Source: Campylobacter suis
GTDB lineage: Bacteria; Campylobacterota; Campylobacteria; Campylobacterales; Campylobacteraceae
Length of the DNA stretch: 64,000 nucleotides
Assembly (NCBI RefSeq): GCF_905120475.1
Contig: NZ_CAJHOE010000002.1
Span: forward strand, 124,001 to 188,000
Direction of reading: 5' to 3'
Positions within the stretch are counted from its first letter, which is position 1. Each line of letters begins with the position of its first letter. Under the pieces are notes generated by a model, which made no database searches, was not told where the DNA came from, and saw only the letters and a list, made by a program, of their open reading frames with translations. Shown here piece by piece: positions 24,018 through 33,305 of this stretch. The translations under genes were made by a program, and so were the position numbers.

Positions 24018-26390
24018 TTGAAAGTATTAAAACGCAATGGAAGAACAGAAGAGCTAGATATCAGTAAGATCAAAAAATACACAACAGAAGCGGTGGCTGG
24101 ACTAGAAAATGTCAGTCTAAGCGAGCTTGAAGTTGATGCAAAGATCCAGTTTCGCGACATGATAACCACCGAAGAAATTCAGCAAACTCTCATAAAAACG
24201 GCAGTTGAAAAGATCGATATCGATCGTCCAAACTGGACATTTGTCGCAGCAAGGCTATTTTTGTATGATTTGTATCATAAAGTGACTGGATTTAGCGGCT
24301 ATAACCACCTTCGAGAATACCTAGAAAAGGGAGAAAAAGCGGGTCGCATCGTGCCGGGATTAAAAGAAAAATACGACCTTGACGATCTAAACGCCTATAT
24401 TCGCCCAGAGCGTGACTTACAGTTTGCATACCTTGGCATTAAAACGCTTTACGATCGCTACCTCATCAAAGATCAAAAGGGAGCGCCGATCGAGCTTCCG
24501 CAGCAGATGTTTATGGCGATTGCGATGTTTTTAGCTCAAAACGAGCTTGACTCACAAGGCTGGGCGAAGAAATTTTATGATCTTATCAGCAAATTTGAGG
24601 TCATGTTAGCCACTCCAACACTTTCAAACGCAAGAACCCCGCGCCATCAGCTAAGCTCATGCTACATAGGCTCAACACCTGATAACATCGAAGGCATTTT
24701 TGACAGCTACAAAGAGATGGCTTTACTCTCAAAATTTGGCGGAGGGATCGGCTGGGATTGGAGCAAAGTGCGTGCAATGGGTGGCAGCATCGACGGACAT
24801 AAAAATGCAGCTGGCGGGATAATACCATTTCTAAAAGTCACAAACGATATCGCAGTCGCTGTCGATCAGCTGGGCACTAGAAAGGGTGCTATAGCTGTAT
24901 ATATCGAGCCGTGGCATATGGATGTGGGTGACTTTATCGACCTTCGCAAGAACTCAGGCGAAGAGCGCCGCAGAGCACACGAGCTTTTCCCGGCACTTTG
25001 GATAAATGATTTGTTTATGAAAAGGGTTGGGGCAAATGACAAATGGACGCTTTTTGACCCAGCTCAAACTGCCGATCTTTGCGATTTATACGGCGAAGAG
25101 TTTGAAAAACGATATGTAGAGTATGAAAATAACGATGACATACAAAAAAATGTCGTTATGGCAAAAGAGCTCTGGAAGAAAATTTTAACTAGCTATTTTG
25201 AGACCGGTATGCCATTTCTTGGTTTTAAAGATAGCGCAAATAAAGTAAATCCAAATGACCATACAGGTATCATCAGAAGCTCAAACCTTTGCACAGAAAT
25301 TTTCCAAAATACAGAACCAAATTATTATAAAATCAAGATCACATTTGCAAATGCAGAAGTTAGACTATATGATGAGGAAGAGGATGTCAAAGTTGATAGT
25401 GGCATAGTAAAAAAAGCAAAAAAACTATCCGCACTTGATAGCATTGATGGGGTTGAAATTTTCATAGTAGAAAAAGAGGCCGAAGCTGGCAAAACAGCGG
25501 TATGCAACCTAGCAAGCATAAATTTAAGCAAAATCAACACCAAAGCCGACATAGCTCGTGTCGTGCCAATAGCTGTGCGTATGCTAGATAATGTCATAGA
25601 TCTAAATTTCTACCCGCACAAAAAAGTAAAAGATACAAACCTAGACACCCGTGCTATCGGGCTTGGCGTAATGGGCGAAGCTGAGATGTTGGCTACAAAG
25701 CAAGTCAAATGGGGAAGCTACGATCACCTATCACTCATCGATAGCATAATGGAAAACATAAGCTATCAAGCCATCTATGCAAGCTCAAACCTAGCCGTAG
25801 AAAAGGGTATATATCCAACTTATGAGGGCTCAAAGTGGAGCAGGGGAATTTTCCCTATAGATAGTGCAAATGAAAACGCAAAAGCACTGGTAACTCGTGG
25901 CGGGCTATTTGACGAAGATGGTTGTGACTGGGAGAAGTTGCGTGTTAAAGTAAAAGCAGATGGTATGCGAAACGGTTATCTTATGGCTATCGCACCGACC
26001 AGCTCTATAAGTATCCTTGTAGGCACCACGCAAACTATCGAGCCTGTGTATAAACGCAAATGGTTCGAGCATAACCTAAGCGGCATGATACCAAACGTCG
26101 TACCAAACCTAAGCCCTGACACATGGCAGTACTACACGCCAGCCTACGAGCTAGATCAGCGCGTGCTTATCAAGGCTGGTGCGATCCGCCAAAAATGGAT
26201 AGATCAAGGACAAAGCCTAAATATATTTATGAGCCTTGATAAGGCAAGTGGTGGCTATCTAAGCGAAATTTACACCCTTGCGTGGCAACTCGGATTAAAA
26301 TCAACCTACTACCTACGCTCTGAAAGCCCAGATAGCGAAAAGGTAAATAACATCGCCGACCGCTCGATAGAGTGCGAGGGATGTCAGTAA
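24018..26390 (+). CDS. nrdA: Class Ia ribonucleoside-diphosphate reductase alpha subunit
   Basis: 790 residues. N-terminal ATP-cone (KVLKRNGRTEELDISKIKKYT, to about residue 95), then the ten-stranded barrel with SSCYIG (active-site Cys), the NLCTEI loop, and an apparently normal C-terminal redox pair in ECEGCQ. It reduces NDPs to dNDPs with NrdB, here 18 kb away on the opposite strand. An insertion between LCTEI and TAVCNLASINLSKI of about 50 charged residues has no intein splice motifs. TTG start with AAAGGGCAAG upstream. Oxygen-requiring counterpart of the anaerobic NrdD system at 49 kb. Confidence 0.95.
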   Translation: MKVLKRNGRTEELDISKIKKYTTEAVAGLENVSLSELEVDAKIQFRDMITTEEIQQTLIKTAVEKIDIDRPNWTFVAARLFLYDLYHKVTGFSGYNHLREYLEKGEKAGRIVPGLKEKYDLDDLNAYIRPERDLQFAYLGIKTLYDRYLIKDQKGAPIELPQQMFMAIAMFLAQNELDSQGWAKKFYDLISKFEVMLATPTLSNARTPRHQLSSCYIGSTPDNIEGIFDSYKEMALLSKFGGGIGWDWSKVRAMGGSIDGHKNAAGGIIPFLKVTNDIAVAVDQLGTRKGAIAVYIEPWHMDVGDFIDLRKNSGEERRRAHELFPALWINDLFMKRVGANDKWTLFDPAQTADLCDLYGEEFEKRYVEYENNDDIQKNVVMAKELWKKILTSYFETGMPFLGFKDSANKVNPNDHTGIIRSSNLCTEIFQNTEPNYYKIKITFANAEVRLYDEEEDVKVDSGIVKKAKKLSALDSIDGVEIFIVEKEAEAGKTAVCNLASINLSKINTKADIARVVPIAVRMLDNVIDLNFYPHKKVKDTNLDTRAIGLGVMGEAEMLATKQVKWGSYDHLSLIDSIMENISYQAIYASSNLAVEKGIYPTYEGSKWSRGIFPIDSANENAKALVTRGGLFDEDGCDWEKLRVKVKADGMRNGYLMAIAPTSSISILVGTTQTIEPVYKRKWFEHNLSGMIPNVVPNLSPDTWQYYTPAYELDQRVLIKAGAIRQKWIDQGQSLNIFMSLDKASGGYLSEIYTLAWQLGLKSTYYLRSESPDSEKVNNIADRSIECEGCQ

Positions 26391-26417
26391 ATTTAGGGCA
26401 TTAAAAACCCAAATTTC

Positions 26418-26452
26418 ATACTCTGCAAAGCTAAAATTTGCAGAGTATTTTC
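26418..26452 (+). terminator. nrdA terminator
   Basis: A 12-bp perfect stem (ATACTCTGCAAA at 26418-26429; TTTGCAGAGTAT at 26437-26448), 7-base loop, followed by TTTCTCC. It lies just past the 3-prime end of the convergent calcium-loop gene and may serve both. Confidence 0.82.
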
Positions 26453-26465
26453 TCCTTTAGCTTTT

Positions 26466-27701
26466 TTAATATATTTTTGTCGTCATCAAAGAAAAAATTT
26501 GCATACTTATCTGATTTATCTGCATTTGTATCGTTTTTGCTTGCTTTTTATCAGCACTAGCAAGCTTTGAGATGAGTGCGGATAGGCGTTTTCTAAGCTT
26601 ATCTAACAAATTTTCATCATCTTTTTCTTTAAGCTTAACAGACCCATTTTCAAAACTTGGCGATGATGTGATGTTGGGCAGCTTAATTGATGTATCTTGT
26701 TCACTTGTTATAGTCCGCTTTGCCATATCTATCTGAGTTATAAAACCGCTTTTGCCATTTTCATATAAGAAAAAGCCACTACTTTTTAGCTTAGCAAGCG
26801 ACTCATTTGTCTCAAGGGTATTAAAACTAAACTCACCCTTTGCGCTACCTAAAAATATCGCTCCTATACCAACCTCTCCAAGCCCAACAAGTCGCTGCCC
26901 GTCATTAAAATTTTGCCAAATTCTAAGCTTTTTGAAAATTTGATCATTTTCATCTATCCAGCCATTTTTATCATCGTCGTATTTAGCTAGATCAGCAAAG
27001 CCATCTCCACTTTTTGTCCCAAAAAGCTCGCTTCCATCATCTACCTTGCCGTTTCCATTTTTATCCAGTGCCAAAAAACCAGAGCCAGCACCAAGTCGTG
27101 AAATTTGATCTACTTCACCATCAGCATCTATATCAAAACTAAACGAACTATCACTAATAGTAGGCATCTTACCATCAAAACTTATGACTAACGGGTCAAA
27201 AAATGTCACTTCATGGCTCATGCGAACAACTTGTGTAAAGCTTCGAGAAAGGTTGAAATTTAGATCGAGTTTTATCTCTTTGCCATCTGCTTTTACAATT
27301 CCCTGAGTGCTAAAACTGAGCGCCTCATGTTCTCGCTCTACTTGCACAAAATTTGAAAGCTGTGTGCGAGCAGAGTTTATAACAAAATTTACCCTCTCAT
27401 TTACATCATCAGAAAGCGCTGTAAGATTTTGTGAATTTACCAAAAGCTCACTTGCATCTACGCTTTTATTTTCACGGATTTTGGCTATCAGCTTTAGTGC
27501 CTCATCGGCTATCTTGCCTACTACGACTGGATCTGTCTGTGTTTTTTGCGCTCCTAGCTTTTTTGGCATTGTAATAACAGTTGCTTTTGAGTTTGTAAAA
27601 GTATTTTCGCTCGTGTTTAGTGAAGCTTGTGTTCCTAAAAAATTCTCCTTAAATGCAAAGCTATTTGCCTGCATGCCGATACTATACTCTTGTATCCTCA
27701 T
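26466..27701 (-). CDS. Protein with EF-hand-like calcium loops, probable flagellar-coexpressed protein
   Basis: 411 residues, no signal peptide or membrane helix. Three aspartate-rich loops resemble EF-hand/dockerin or haemolysin-type calcium sites: DIDADGEVD (190-198), DKNGNGKVDDGSE (213-225) and DDDKNGWIDEND (242-253), followed by IFKKLRIW and LVGLGEVGIGAIFLGS. The N-terminal region (residues 1-130) is helical and S/T-rich; the C-terminus (from 360) is a lysine-rich helix. It lies 24 bases downstream of a paralog whose loops are lost, sharing its sigma28-like promoter. Export through the flagellar apparatus is a guess from that promoter; function unknown. Confidence 0.75.
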   Translation of the reverse strand: MRIQEYSIGMQANSFAFKENFLGTQASLNTSENTFTNSKATVITMPKKLGAQKTQTDPVVVGKIADEALKLIAKIRENKSVDASELLVNSQNLTALSDDVNERVNFVINSARTQLSNFVQVEREHEALSFSTQGIVKADGKEIKLDLNFNLSRSFTQVVRMSHEVTFFDPLVISFDGKMPTISDSSFSFDIDADGEVDQISRLGAGSGFLALDKNGNGKVDDGSELFGTKSGDGFADLAKYDDDKNGWIDENDQIFKKLRIWQNFNDGQRLVGLGEVGIGAIFLGSAKGEFSFNTLETNESLAKLKSSGFFLYENGKSGFITQIDMAKRTITSEQDTSIKLPNITSSPSFENGSVKLKEKDDENLLDKLRKRLSALISKLASADKKQAKTIQMQINQISMQIFSLMTTKIY

Positions 27702-27725
27702 CGCTTGCCTCCTTACGAAATTTGT

Positions 27726-28805
27726 TTATTGGTAGATTTTTGCCTCTATATTACTTATCTGGACATAGATCTCTTTTGCCTCTCTCTCGCTAGCTGTTTG
27801 AAGCTGGGTATTTAGACGGTCAAGATTTTGTTTTAGCCTATCAAAAGTGCCTCTAGTGTCGTTTAGTATAGCCGCTGATGTGCTATGAGTAGGCGTATTA
27901 AAGCCAAAATTTGCGCCACCTTGATAGCTATTTAACCCATCAAAATTTCCATTTGGATCTGCTAAAAATACGGCTCCCTCACCAACTTCGCCAAGCCCTA
28001 TGAGACGGCGTTCATTCACATCTCCCTCCCAAACTCTCAAACGGTTAAAAATTTCATCATTTTCATCAAGCTGCTGCGCTTTTTTCTCTGCCGCAAGCTC
28101 TTTTAAAGCCTCTTTTTTTAGCTCATCTTTAATCTCATTTTTTTTAGCAATCTTCTCTTTGCTAACACGCAAAATTTCCTCGCCTTTATCAAGTCGCGAG
28201 ACTTGATCGCTCTCGCCATCTGCATCTACAAAAAAGTTAAATTTATCTTTTGAGATCGCTGGTATTTCACCGTTTAAGCGCACTTCTATACTTTTTGGAA
28301 GCTGAGCATCACGCCCGATACCAGCGGCATCAGTAAAGCTTTTTGAAAGATTAAAACTTAGCTGCACACTAAGCTCGTCTGTTTCATTTTTTAAAATACC
28401 CTGTGTTGTAAGCGTATGCACACTTTGAGTGGGTGGAGTTTGGAGTAAATTTTCATGGTTTGCGCGGGCTTCATTTATTAAAAATAACGCCTCGTCGTTT
28501 ATATCTACATTTTGAGATAAGTTTTGTGTGAAATTTTGACCCCGAGCAGCACCAATGAGTGTATCATCTCGCAAGTCTTTCATCGAGCTTAACCCCTTAT
28601 AAACAAGCTTTGCTATAGCCTGTGCGTCAGCTTGAGTAAGCTTTGAGCTCTCATCTTGAGTCTCAAACATTGAGTTTGTTTTGGTCTCGTTTGTTAGAAC
28701 ATTTTCGCTTGGATTAAGCATGAGCTGTTCGCTTGTATTTACCTCGGTATAGTCCATTTTGGCGTTATTTGTGTGTAAATTCACATTCAAGCTGTTTATC
28801 ATCAT
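27726..28805 (-). CDS. Paralog of the calcium-loop protein with its loops replaced
   Basis: 359 residues. Aligns with its neighbour over N-terminal, central and C-terminal parts: LTTQGILKNETDELSVQLSF versus STQGIVKADGKEIKLDLNF; DADGESDQVSRL versus DADGEVDQISRL; LDENDEIFNRLRVW versus IDENDQIFKKLRIW; RLIGLGEVGEGAVFL versus RLVGLGEVGIGAIFL. Between the first and last match the two central loops are replaced by a K/E/A-rich segment (about residues 213-246) predicted to be a helix. Only one Asp-rich loop remains (194-200). First gene of the pair, with AAGGAT before the ATG and a CGATAT box upstream. Confidence 0.75.
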   Translation of the reverse strand: MMINSLNVNLHTNNAKMDYTEVNTSEQLMLNPSENVLTNETKTNSMFETQDESSKLTQADAQAIAKLVYKGLSSMKDLRDDTLIGAARGQNFTQNLSQNVDINDEALFLINEARANHENLLQTPPTQSVHTLTTQGILKNETDELSVQLSFNLSKSFTDAAGIGRDAQLPKSIEVRLNGEIPAISKDKFNFFVDADGESDQVSRLDKGEEILRVSKEKIAKKNEIKDELKKEALKELAAEKKAQQLDENDEIFNRLRVWEGDVNERRLIGLGEVGEGAVFLADPNGNFDGLNSYQGGANFGFNTPTHSTSAAILNDTRGTFDRLKQNLDRLNTQLQTASEREAKEIYVQISNIEAKIYQ

Positions 28806-28832
28806 ACTGCATCCTTTTTATAATACTTCAAA

Positions 28833-28843
28833 GCTATATCGGC
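28833..28843 (-). promoter_or_regulatory. Sigma28 (FliA)-like promoter for the calcium-loop pair
   Basis: Minus-strand GCCGATATAGC contains CGATAT, matching the Campylobacter sigma28 -10 (CGATWT), 28 bases before the ATG of the first gene. The -35 side (CTAAAAAAATTTTC) is only loosely TAAA-like. Confidence 0.5.
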
Positions 28844-28888
28844 AAATTTGAAAATTTTTTTAGACTATATATAAAGATGTAGCAGAGT

Positions 28889-28966
28889 GTGCGAGGATAA
28901 CCACTTCCTCGCACTGATTGTCGGGAGAAAATGAATCCGATGTAATGCAAAGACGAAATTCATTTT
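28889..28966. other. Unexplained structured intergenic element
   Basis: Two hairpins in a row in the gap before thrS: a 9-bp GC-rich stem (GTGCGAGGA 28889-28897 / TCCTCGCAC 28906-28914) and a 9-bp stem (AAAATGAAT 28928-28936 / ATTCATTTT 28958-28966) enclosing TCGG...CCGA pairing. More GC-rich than the flanks. It lies outside the sigma28 transcript, so it is either a small RNA (a plus-strand TATATA lies near 28868) or a terminator/regulatory element. No known riboswitch recognised. Confidence 0.45.
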
Positions 28967-29034
28967 GTGGAGAAATAGTATCGTTATTTTACTTAAAATA
29001 TATTTAATTATATAAATAAAATAACCTAAAAACG

Positions 29035-29061
29035 TATTATTATATTTTAAATATAATAATA
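29035..29061. repeat. 27-base AT-only palindrome upstream of thrS
   Basis: TATTATTATATTT, a single central T at 29048, and the exact complement to 29061. It is surrounded by 100 bases of almost pure AT. Could be an operator, a bent/extrusion-prone site, or part of the thrS promoter region. Confidence 0.5.
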
Positions 29062-29180
29062 TAACTTAATGAAATTTAACATATCAAATGATTATTAAGT
29101 ATCACTTAAAGACGATTTGGATAAAATCTTAGCTTATTCTTTCGGAGTATGAGAGATAATTCAGTAAAAAGGAAACACAC

Positions 29181-31001
29181 ATGAGCGAGATTATCGCGTA
29201 TAAACTAAACGGTGAGATCATCGATACTCAAAGTATCGCGGGTCGCGAAAGTATGGCAGAGCCTATATATTTTGATAACTCAAAAGACGCACTTCATGTC
29301 ATTCGCCACTCCTGTGCACATCTTATGGCACAGGCGATTTTGAGCCTATATCCAAAAGCAAAATTCTTTGTCGGACCAAATGTCGAAGATGGATTTTATT
29401 ATGATTTTCGCGTTGATGAAGATGGCACAAAGCTTGGCGAGAGCGACTTAGAGGCGATAGAAAAAAAGATGAAAGAGCTGGCTGAGCTTAAAAATGACCT
29501 TGTTAAAACCTGCTCAACAAAAGCCACTATGGTAGAGAAATTTAAAAATGATGACTTAAAACAAGAGGTGTTAAAACGCATACCAGATGGCGAAGTTTCA
29601 AGCTATAGCCAAGGAGATTTTGAAGATCTTTGTAGAGGTCCGCACCTTCCAAATACAAAATTTTTACGATTTTTTAAGCTAACTCGTGTGGCGGGTGCGT
29701 ATCTTGGCGGAGATGAGAGCCGCGAAATGCTAAATAGAATTTACGGCACAGCCTATGCGGACAAAGAGAGCCTAAAAGAGCATATGCGTATCATTGAAGA
29801 GGCTAAAAAGCGCGACCACCGAAAGCTTGGTGTAGAGATGAAGCTATTTAGTTTTGATGAAGAGGTCGGAGGAGGTCTTGCATTTTGGCTGCCAAATGGC
29901 GGACGACTTCGCTCAAAACTAGAACAACTTCTTTACAAGGCACATAGAGACAGAGGCTATGAGCCCGTGCGAGGGCCTGAGCTTTTAAAGGCTGATGTCT
30001 GGAAAAAATCAGGGCACTATGCAAACTACAAAGAAAATATGTATTTTACAACGATAGATGAGACCGAGTATGGTATCAAGCCTATGAACTGCGTAGGGCA
30101 TATTAAGGTTTATCAAACAGATATTCGTAGTTATCGTGATTTACCGCTTAAATTTTTTGAGTATGGCGTTGTTCATCGTCATGAAAAAAGCGGTGCCTTA
30201 CACGGACTTTTTCGTGTAAGAGAATTTGCACAAGATGACTCACATATCTTTTGTATGCCACATCAGATCAAGGAAAATATCCTTGAAATTTTAAGTTTTG
30301 CTGGAAAGATTATGGAGAATTTTGGCTTTGAGTATGAGATGGAAATTTCAACCAAGCCAGAAAAAGCCATCGGAGATGATGAAATTTGGGAAACAGCTAC
30401 AAAAGCACTCAAAGAAGCACTCGATGAAAATGGCTTTAAATACGGCATAGACGAAGGTGGTGGTGCATTTTATGGGCCAAAGATAGACATTAAGATAACT
30501 GACGCTTTAAAGCGAAAGTGGCAGTGCGGAACTATACAGGTTGATTTTAACCTGCCAGAAAGATTTGACCTAGGATATATAGATAGCAACAACGAGCGCC
30601 AACGCCCAGTTATGTTGCACCGCGCACTTCTTGGAAGCTTTGAGCGATTTATAGGAATTTTACTAGAACACACTGCTGGCGAACTTCCATTTTTCATCGC
30701 ACCTACACAAGTTGTGATCGTGCCTATCTCTGATGCCCACTTAGACTACGCTAAAAAGGTAGCAAAAGAGCTAAGAAAGATAAATGTAGATAGCGAAATA
30801 GCAAGTAAAAATGAAAGCTTAAATAAAAGAATACGAACGGCTGAAAAGCAAAGGGTGCCTATGATAGTTGTGCTTGGTGATAGCGAAGTGGCAAATGAAA
30901 GCATCGCACTAAGAGACCGTCATGCAAGAGAGCAAAGAGAGCTTGGCTTAACGGAGTTTGTAAAAGAGCTTGAAGCAAAAGTGGCTGAGGTTAAATTTTG
31001 A
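29181..31001 (+). CDS. thrS: Threonine--tRNA ligase
   Basis: 606 residues. It charges tRNA-Thr. The editing domain carries HSCAHLMAQAI (HxxxH, about 43) and its second motif DLCRGPHLP; the class II catalytic core has MNCVGHIKVY, RVREFAQDDSHIFC (motif 2) and the C-terminal HRALLGSFERFIGILLEH (motif 3), followed by the anticodon-binding domain. The N-terminal TGS domain is very short (about 30 residues), hence a length below the 640 of E. coli. ATG follows AAAAGGAAACACAC. It lies 170 bases upstream of infC with a hairpin between. Confidence 0.97.
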   Translation: MSEIIAYKLNGEIIDTQSIAGRESMAEPIYFDNSKDALHVIRHSCAHLMAQAILSLYPKAKFFVGPNVEDGFYYDFRVDEDGTKLGESDLEAIEKKMKELAELKNDLVKTCSTKATMVEKFKNDDLKQEVLKRIPDGEVSSYSQGDFEDLCRGPHLPNTKFLRFFKLTRVAGAYLGGDESREMLNRIYGTAYADKESLKEHMRIIEEAKKRDHRKLGVEMKLFSFDEEVGGGLAFWLPNGGRLRSKLEQLLYKAHRDRGYEPVRGPELLKADVWKKSGHYANYKENMYFTTIDETEYGIKPMNCVGHIKVYQTDIRSYRDLPLKFFEYGVVHRHEKSGALHGLFRVREFAQDDSHIFCMPHQIKENILEILSFAGKIMENFGFEYEMEISTKPEKAIGDDEIWETATKALKEALDENGFKYGIDEGGGAFYGPKIDIKITDALKRKWQCGTIQVDFNLPERFDLGYIDSNNERQRPVMLHRALLGSFERFIGILLEHTAGELPFFIAPTQVVIVPISDAHLDYAKKVAKELRKINVDSEIASKNESLNKRIRTAEKQRVPMIVVLGDSEVANESIALRDRHAREQRELGLTEFVKELEAKVAEVKF

Positions 31002-31027
31002 TATTTTGGCTAAAAGCTATGAAATTT

Positions 31028-31060
31028 AAACTAGGTTTGGCTGCATGCTAGACCTAGTTT
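31028..31060 (+). terminator. thrS terminator
   Basis: AAACTAGGT (31028-31036) pairs with ACCTAGTTT (31052-31060), with further partial pairing inside the 15-base loop, and ends in TTTT-like sequence. Confidence 0.65.
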
Positions 31061-31174
31061 TGCTACAAAAAATGCAAAGAACTTATAATAAAATAAAATT
31101 TTACGCAAATAACAACAAATTTAAAACAAAATTAGGATATAATCAAGAAATTTCATTTTAAAGGAAAATATTAA

Positions 31175-31693
31175 TTGAGTAAAGAACAAGAAGTGTTGCT
31201 CAACGAAGACATAAGAGCGAGCGAGGTTAGGTGTGTGGGCGATGATGGCACAGCTTATGGTGTCATATCAAGAAATGAAGCTTTAAAGATAGCCGAGAAA
31301 ATGGGGCTTGACTTGGTGCTTATCGCACCTGATGCAAAGCCACCAGTTTGTAAAATAATGGACTACGGCAAATTCCGCTATCAGCAAGAAAAAAAGCAAA
31401 AAGAGGCCAAGAAAAAACAAAAAGTTATCGAGGTCAAAGAGCTTAAACTCTCAGTCAAAATCGCACAAAATGATATAAATTTTAAAGTCAAACACGCACT
31501 TGAATTTCTAAGCGAAGGTAAGCATGTTAAATTTCGTGTATTTTTAAAAGGTCGCGAGATGGCACAGCCAGAAGCTGGCGTAGTCATGCTAAACAAAGTC
31601 TGGGAAATGGTAAAAGATCATGCCGAAAGAGATAAAGAGCCAAATATCGAAGGCAGATATGTAAATATGCTAGTAGTGCCTAAAAAGGCGTAA
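31175..31693 (+). CDS. infC: Translation initiation factor IF-3
   Basis: 172 residues. IF-3 binds the 30S subunit and checks start codons. N-domain: [25 protein letters not shown]; linker: [20 protein letters not shown]-domain: [13 protein letters not shown]. The start is TTG, a non-AUG codon as usual for infC (which in many bacteria uses a rare start for autocontrol), with AAAGGA upstream. Unlike most bacteria, rpmI and rplT do not follow; they lie at 44.8-45.4 kb. Confidence 0.97.
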   Translation: MSKEQEVLLNEDIRASEVRCVGDDGTAYGVISRNEALKIAEKMGLDLVLIAPDAKPPVCKIMDYGKFRYQQEKKQKEAKKKQKVIEVKELKLSVKIAQNDINFKVKHALEFLSEGKHVKFRVFLKGREMAQPEAGVVMLNKVWEMVKDHAERDKEPNIEGRYVNMLVVPKKA

Positions 31694-31697
31694 ATTT

Positions 31698-31716
31698 AGG
31701 GGCTTTGCCCCTTTTG
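31698..31716 (+). terminator. infC terminator
   Basis: A tight GC-rich hairpin AGGGGC-TTT-GCCCCT (31698-31712) followed by T residues. Confidence 0.8.
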
Positions 31717-31846
31717 CTCATCAAATTTCTCCAAAATAAACCTGCACACATAAAGCTATTAGTGTCAAATTTAACTAAATATAACATAACCTTTTAAAAG
31801 CTAAGATTTACCCAATAAAAACTACTTTGGCAAAGATTTAATATTT

Positions 31847-31864
31847 TTGGAACAGATATTGCTT
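31847..31864 (+). promoter_or_regulatory. Sigma54 promoter of the fliK-flgD-flgE2 operon
   Basis: TTGGAACAGATATTGCTT: GG (31849-31850), 10 bases, GC (31861-31862), a textbook RpoN site, 32 bases before fliK. Confidence 0.88.
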
Positions 31865-31895
31865 GTATAAGCTTAGAAAAATTTAAAGGATAAAT

Positions 31896-33287
31896 ATGCA
31901 AGCTTTTAGTGGTGCAAAAAATGCTATCGATCTGCTAGCTACAAGCAACAGTAAAAAAAGCTCTCCTACTAACAAAAAAAGTGGTGGTAGTGGCGAGTTT
32001 TTATCGATGGTTATGGATGCAGCAGCCAACAAGACAAACAAAGGTGCGGCACTTAGCGAAAAAGATGTTAAAGAGATTGTCAAATCCGTTGCCATGCAAA
32101 CTCAGCAGCAAGAGCAAGCAACAGCTGAAGCTATGAGCAAAATCAGCGAAGAGATCACAAACAAGCTTGATGATGCTACAAAAACAGAGCTTTATGAAAA
32201 TGCAAATTTTATGCAGCTTTTACAAGTTTTAGAGATACTAAATGGCAATGAAAAGATAAGCAAATTTCCAGACTTTAGCTCAAAGATAGCGAGCTTTCTT
32301 AGTGTTCCTGAAAATGTTGAAGAGCTTAGCAATGTTAAAAGTATCAACGAGCTTCTTGATCTGGCTAAGAAATTTGACCTTGGACTTGAAAATATCAAGA
32401 TAACAAAAGAGGATGTAACCAAACTTGGTGAGATGTTCAAAAATCTTGGCAAAAATGACTTTTTTACACCTGCCATGCCTGCAAATACAATAAATACCGA
32501 GCTTAAAAACCAAGTTGAGCATACGATACAAAAGAGTAAGCCAGAGCAAGCACCAAAACTAAACGAGCTTTTAACGCAAGTTACTAAAGTCGCTGAACCC
32601 GCTAAAACACAAGCTCCAACACCTGAAGTTCAACTAGATGAGACAAGCGATGAGCTAGTTAAAGAAGCCCCAAAAACAGTGGCAACTGACACACTAAACG
32701 AAGCTTTAAAATCTATACCAAAAGATGGTGCAAAAGAGCAAAAGGTAAATTTACAAAGCCTGCTTTTCCCTGAGCGACAAAGTGGCACAGAAGAGCAAGC
32801 CAGCGAGGGAGCCTTTGAACAAACGAGCGATAACAGTGAGCTAAATGCCATGGTGCGCGACATAGCCAAAAACGCGCAGTCACAAATACAAGGCAGACTA
32901 ACATCACAAACACTTAGCAACTTTAGTCAAAATTTAGCCGAGCAGATAGAAAACTACAAGTCGCCTTTTACTAGGGTAAATATCACTCTTAATCCGCTAA
33001 ATTTAGGTGAAGTAGAGGTATTAATGGTAAATCGCGGTAATAATCTACATGTAAATTTTAACTCAACTACCGCAACCATGAATCTCTTTTTGCAGCACCA
33101 AGCGGAATTTAAGGCAAATATGGTAAATATGGGCTTTACAGAGCTACAGATGAACTTTAGTGATCAAAACCAAAAGCAACAAGAGCAGGGCAAAAGAACT
33201 TATAAAAATTTAGACAATAGCGAATTTGATGGTGAAGATGAGCAAAATGTAGCTTCGCTAGAGCTTGTCATACCAAGATATGTATAA
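31896..33287 (+). CDS. fliK: Flagellar hook-length control protein FliK
   Basis: 463 residues, mostly low-complexity and charged (K/E/Q/A/S/T), as expected for the molecular-ruler N-terminus. The conserved C-terminal export-switch domain (about 345-430) reads RVNITLNPLNLGEVEVLMVNRGNNLHVNF, the FliK L-P-LG-VEV signature. FliK measures hook length and switches the flagellar export gate to filament substrates. First gene after a sigma54 promoter; flgD starts 18 bases after its stop. ATG follows AAAGGAT. Confidence 0.9.
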   Translation: MQAFSGAKNAIDLLATSNSKKSSPTNKKSGGSGEFLSMVMDAAANKTNKGAALSEKDVKEIVKSVAMQTQQQEQATAEAMSKISEEITNKLDDATKTELYENANFMQLLQVLEILNGNEKISKFPDFSSKIASFLSVPENVEELSNVKSINELLDLAKKFDLGLENIKITKEDVTKLGEMFKNLGKNDFFTPAMPANTINTELKNQVEHTIQKSKPEQAPKLNELLTQVTKVAEPAKTQAPTPEVQLDETSDELVKEAPKTVATDTLNEALKSIPKDGAKEQKVNLQSLLFPERQSGTEEQASEGAFEQTSDNSELNAMVRDIAKNAQSQIQGRLTSQTLSNFSQNLAEQIENYKSPFTRVNITLNPLNLGEVEVLMVNRGNNLHVNFNSTTATMNLFLQHQAEFKANMVNMGFTELQMNFSDQNQKQQEQGKRTYKNLDNSEFDGEDEQNVASLELVIPRYV

Positions 33288-33305
33288 AAAATAAAAGGAG
33301 AAACC

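Noticed and set aside
24018-26390. A possible intein inside nrdA, suggested by the extra segment of about 50 residues near residue 440-490
   Set aside because: There is no N-terminal Cys/Ser splice junction or HN-C end, and the segment is far too short; it is an ordinary insertion.
28833-28843. A sigma54 promoter for the calcium-loop gene pair
   Set aside because: There is no GG-N10-GC in the right place on the minus strand; CGATAT fits sigma28 better.
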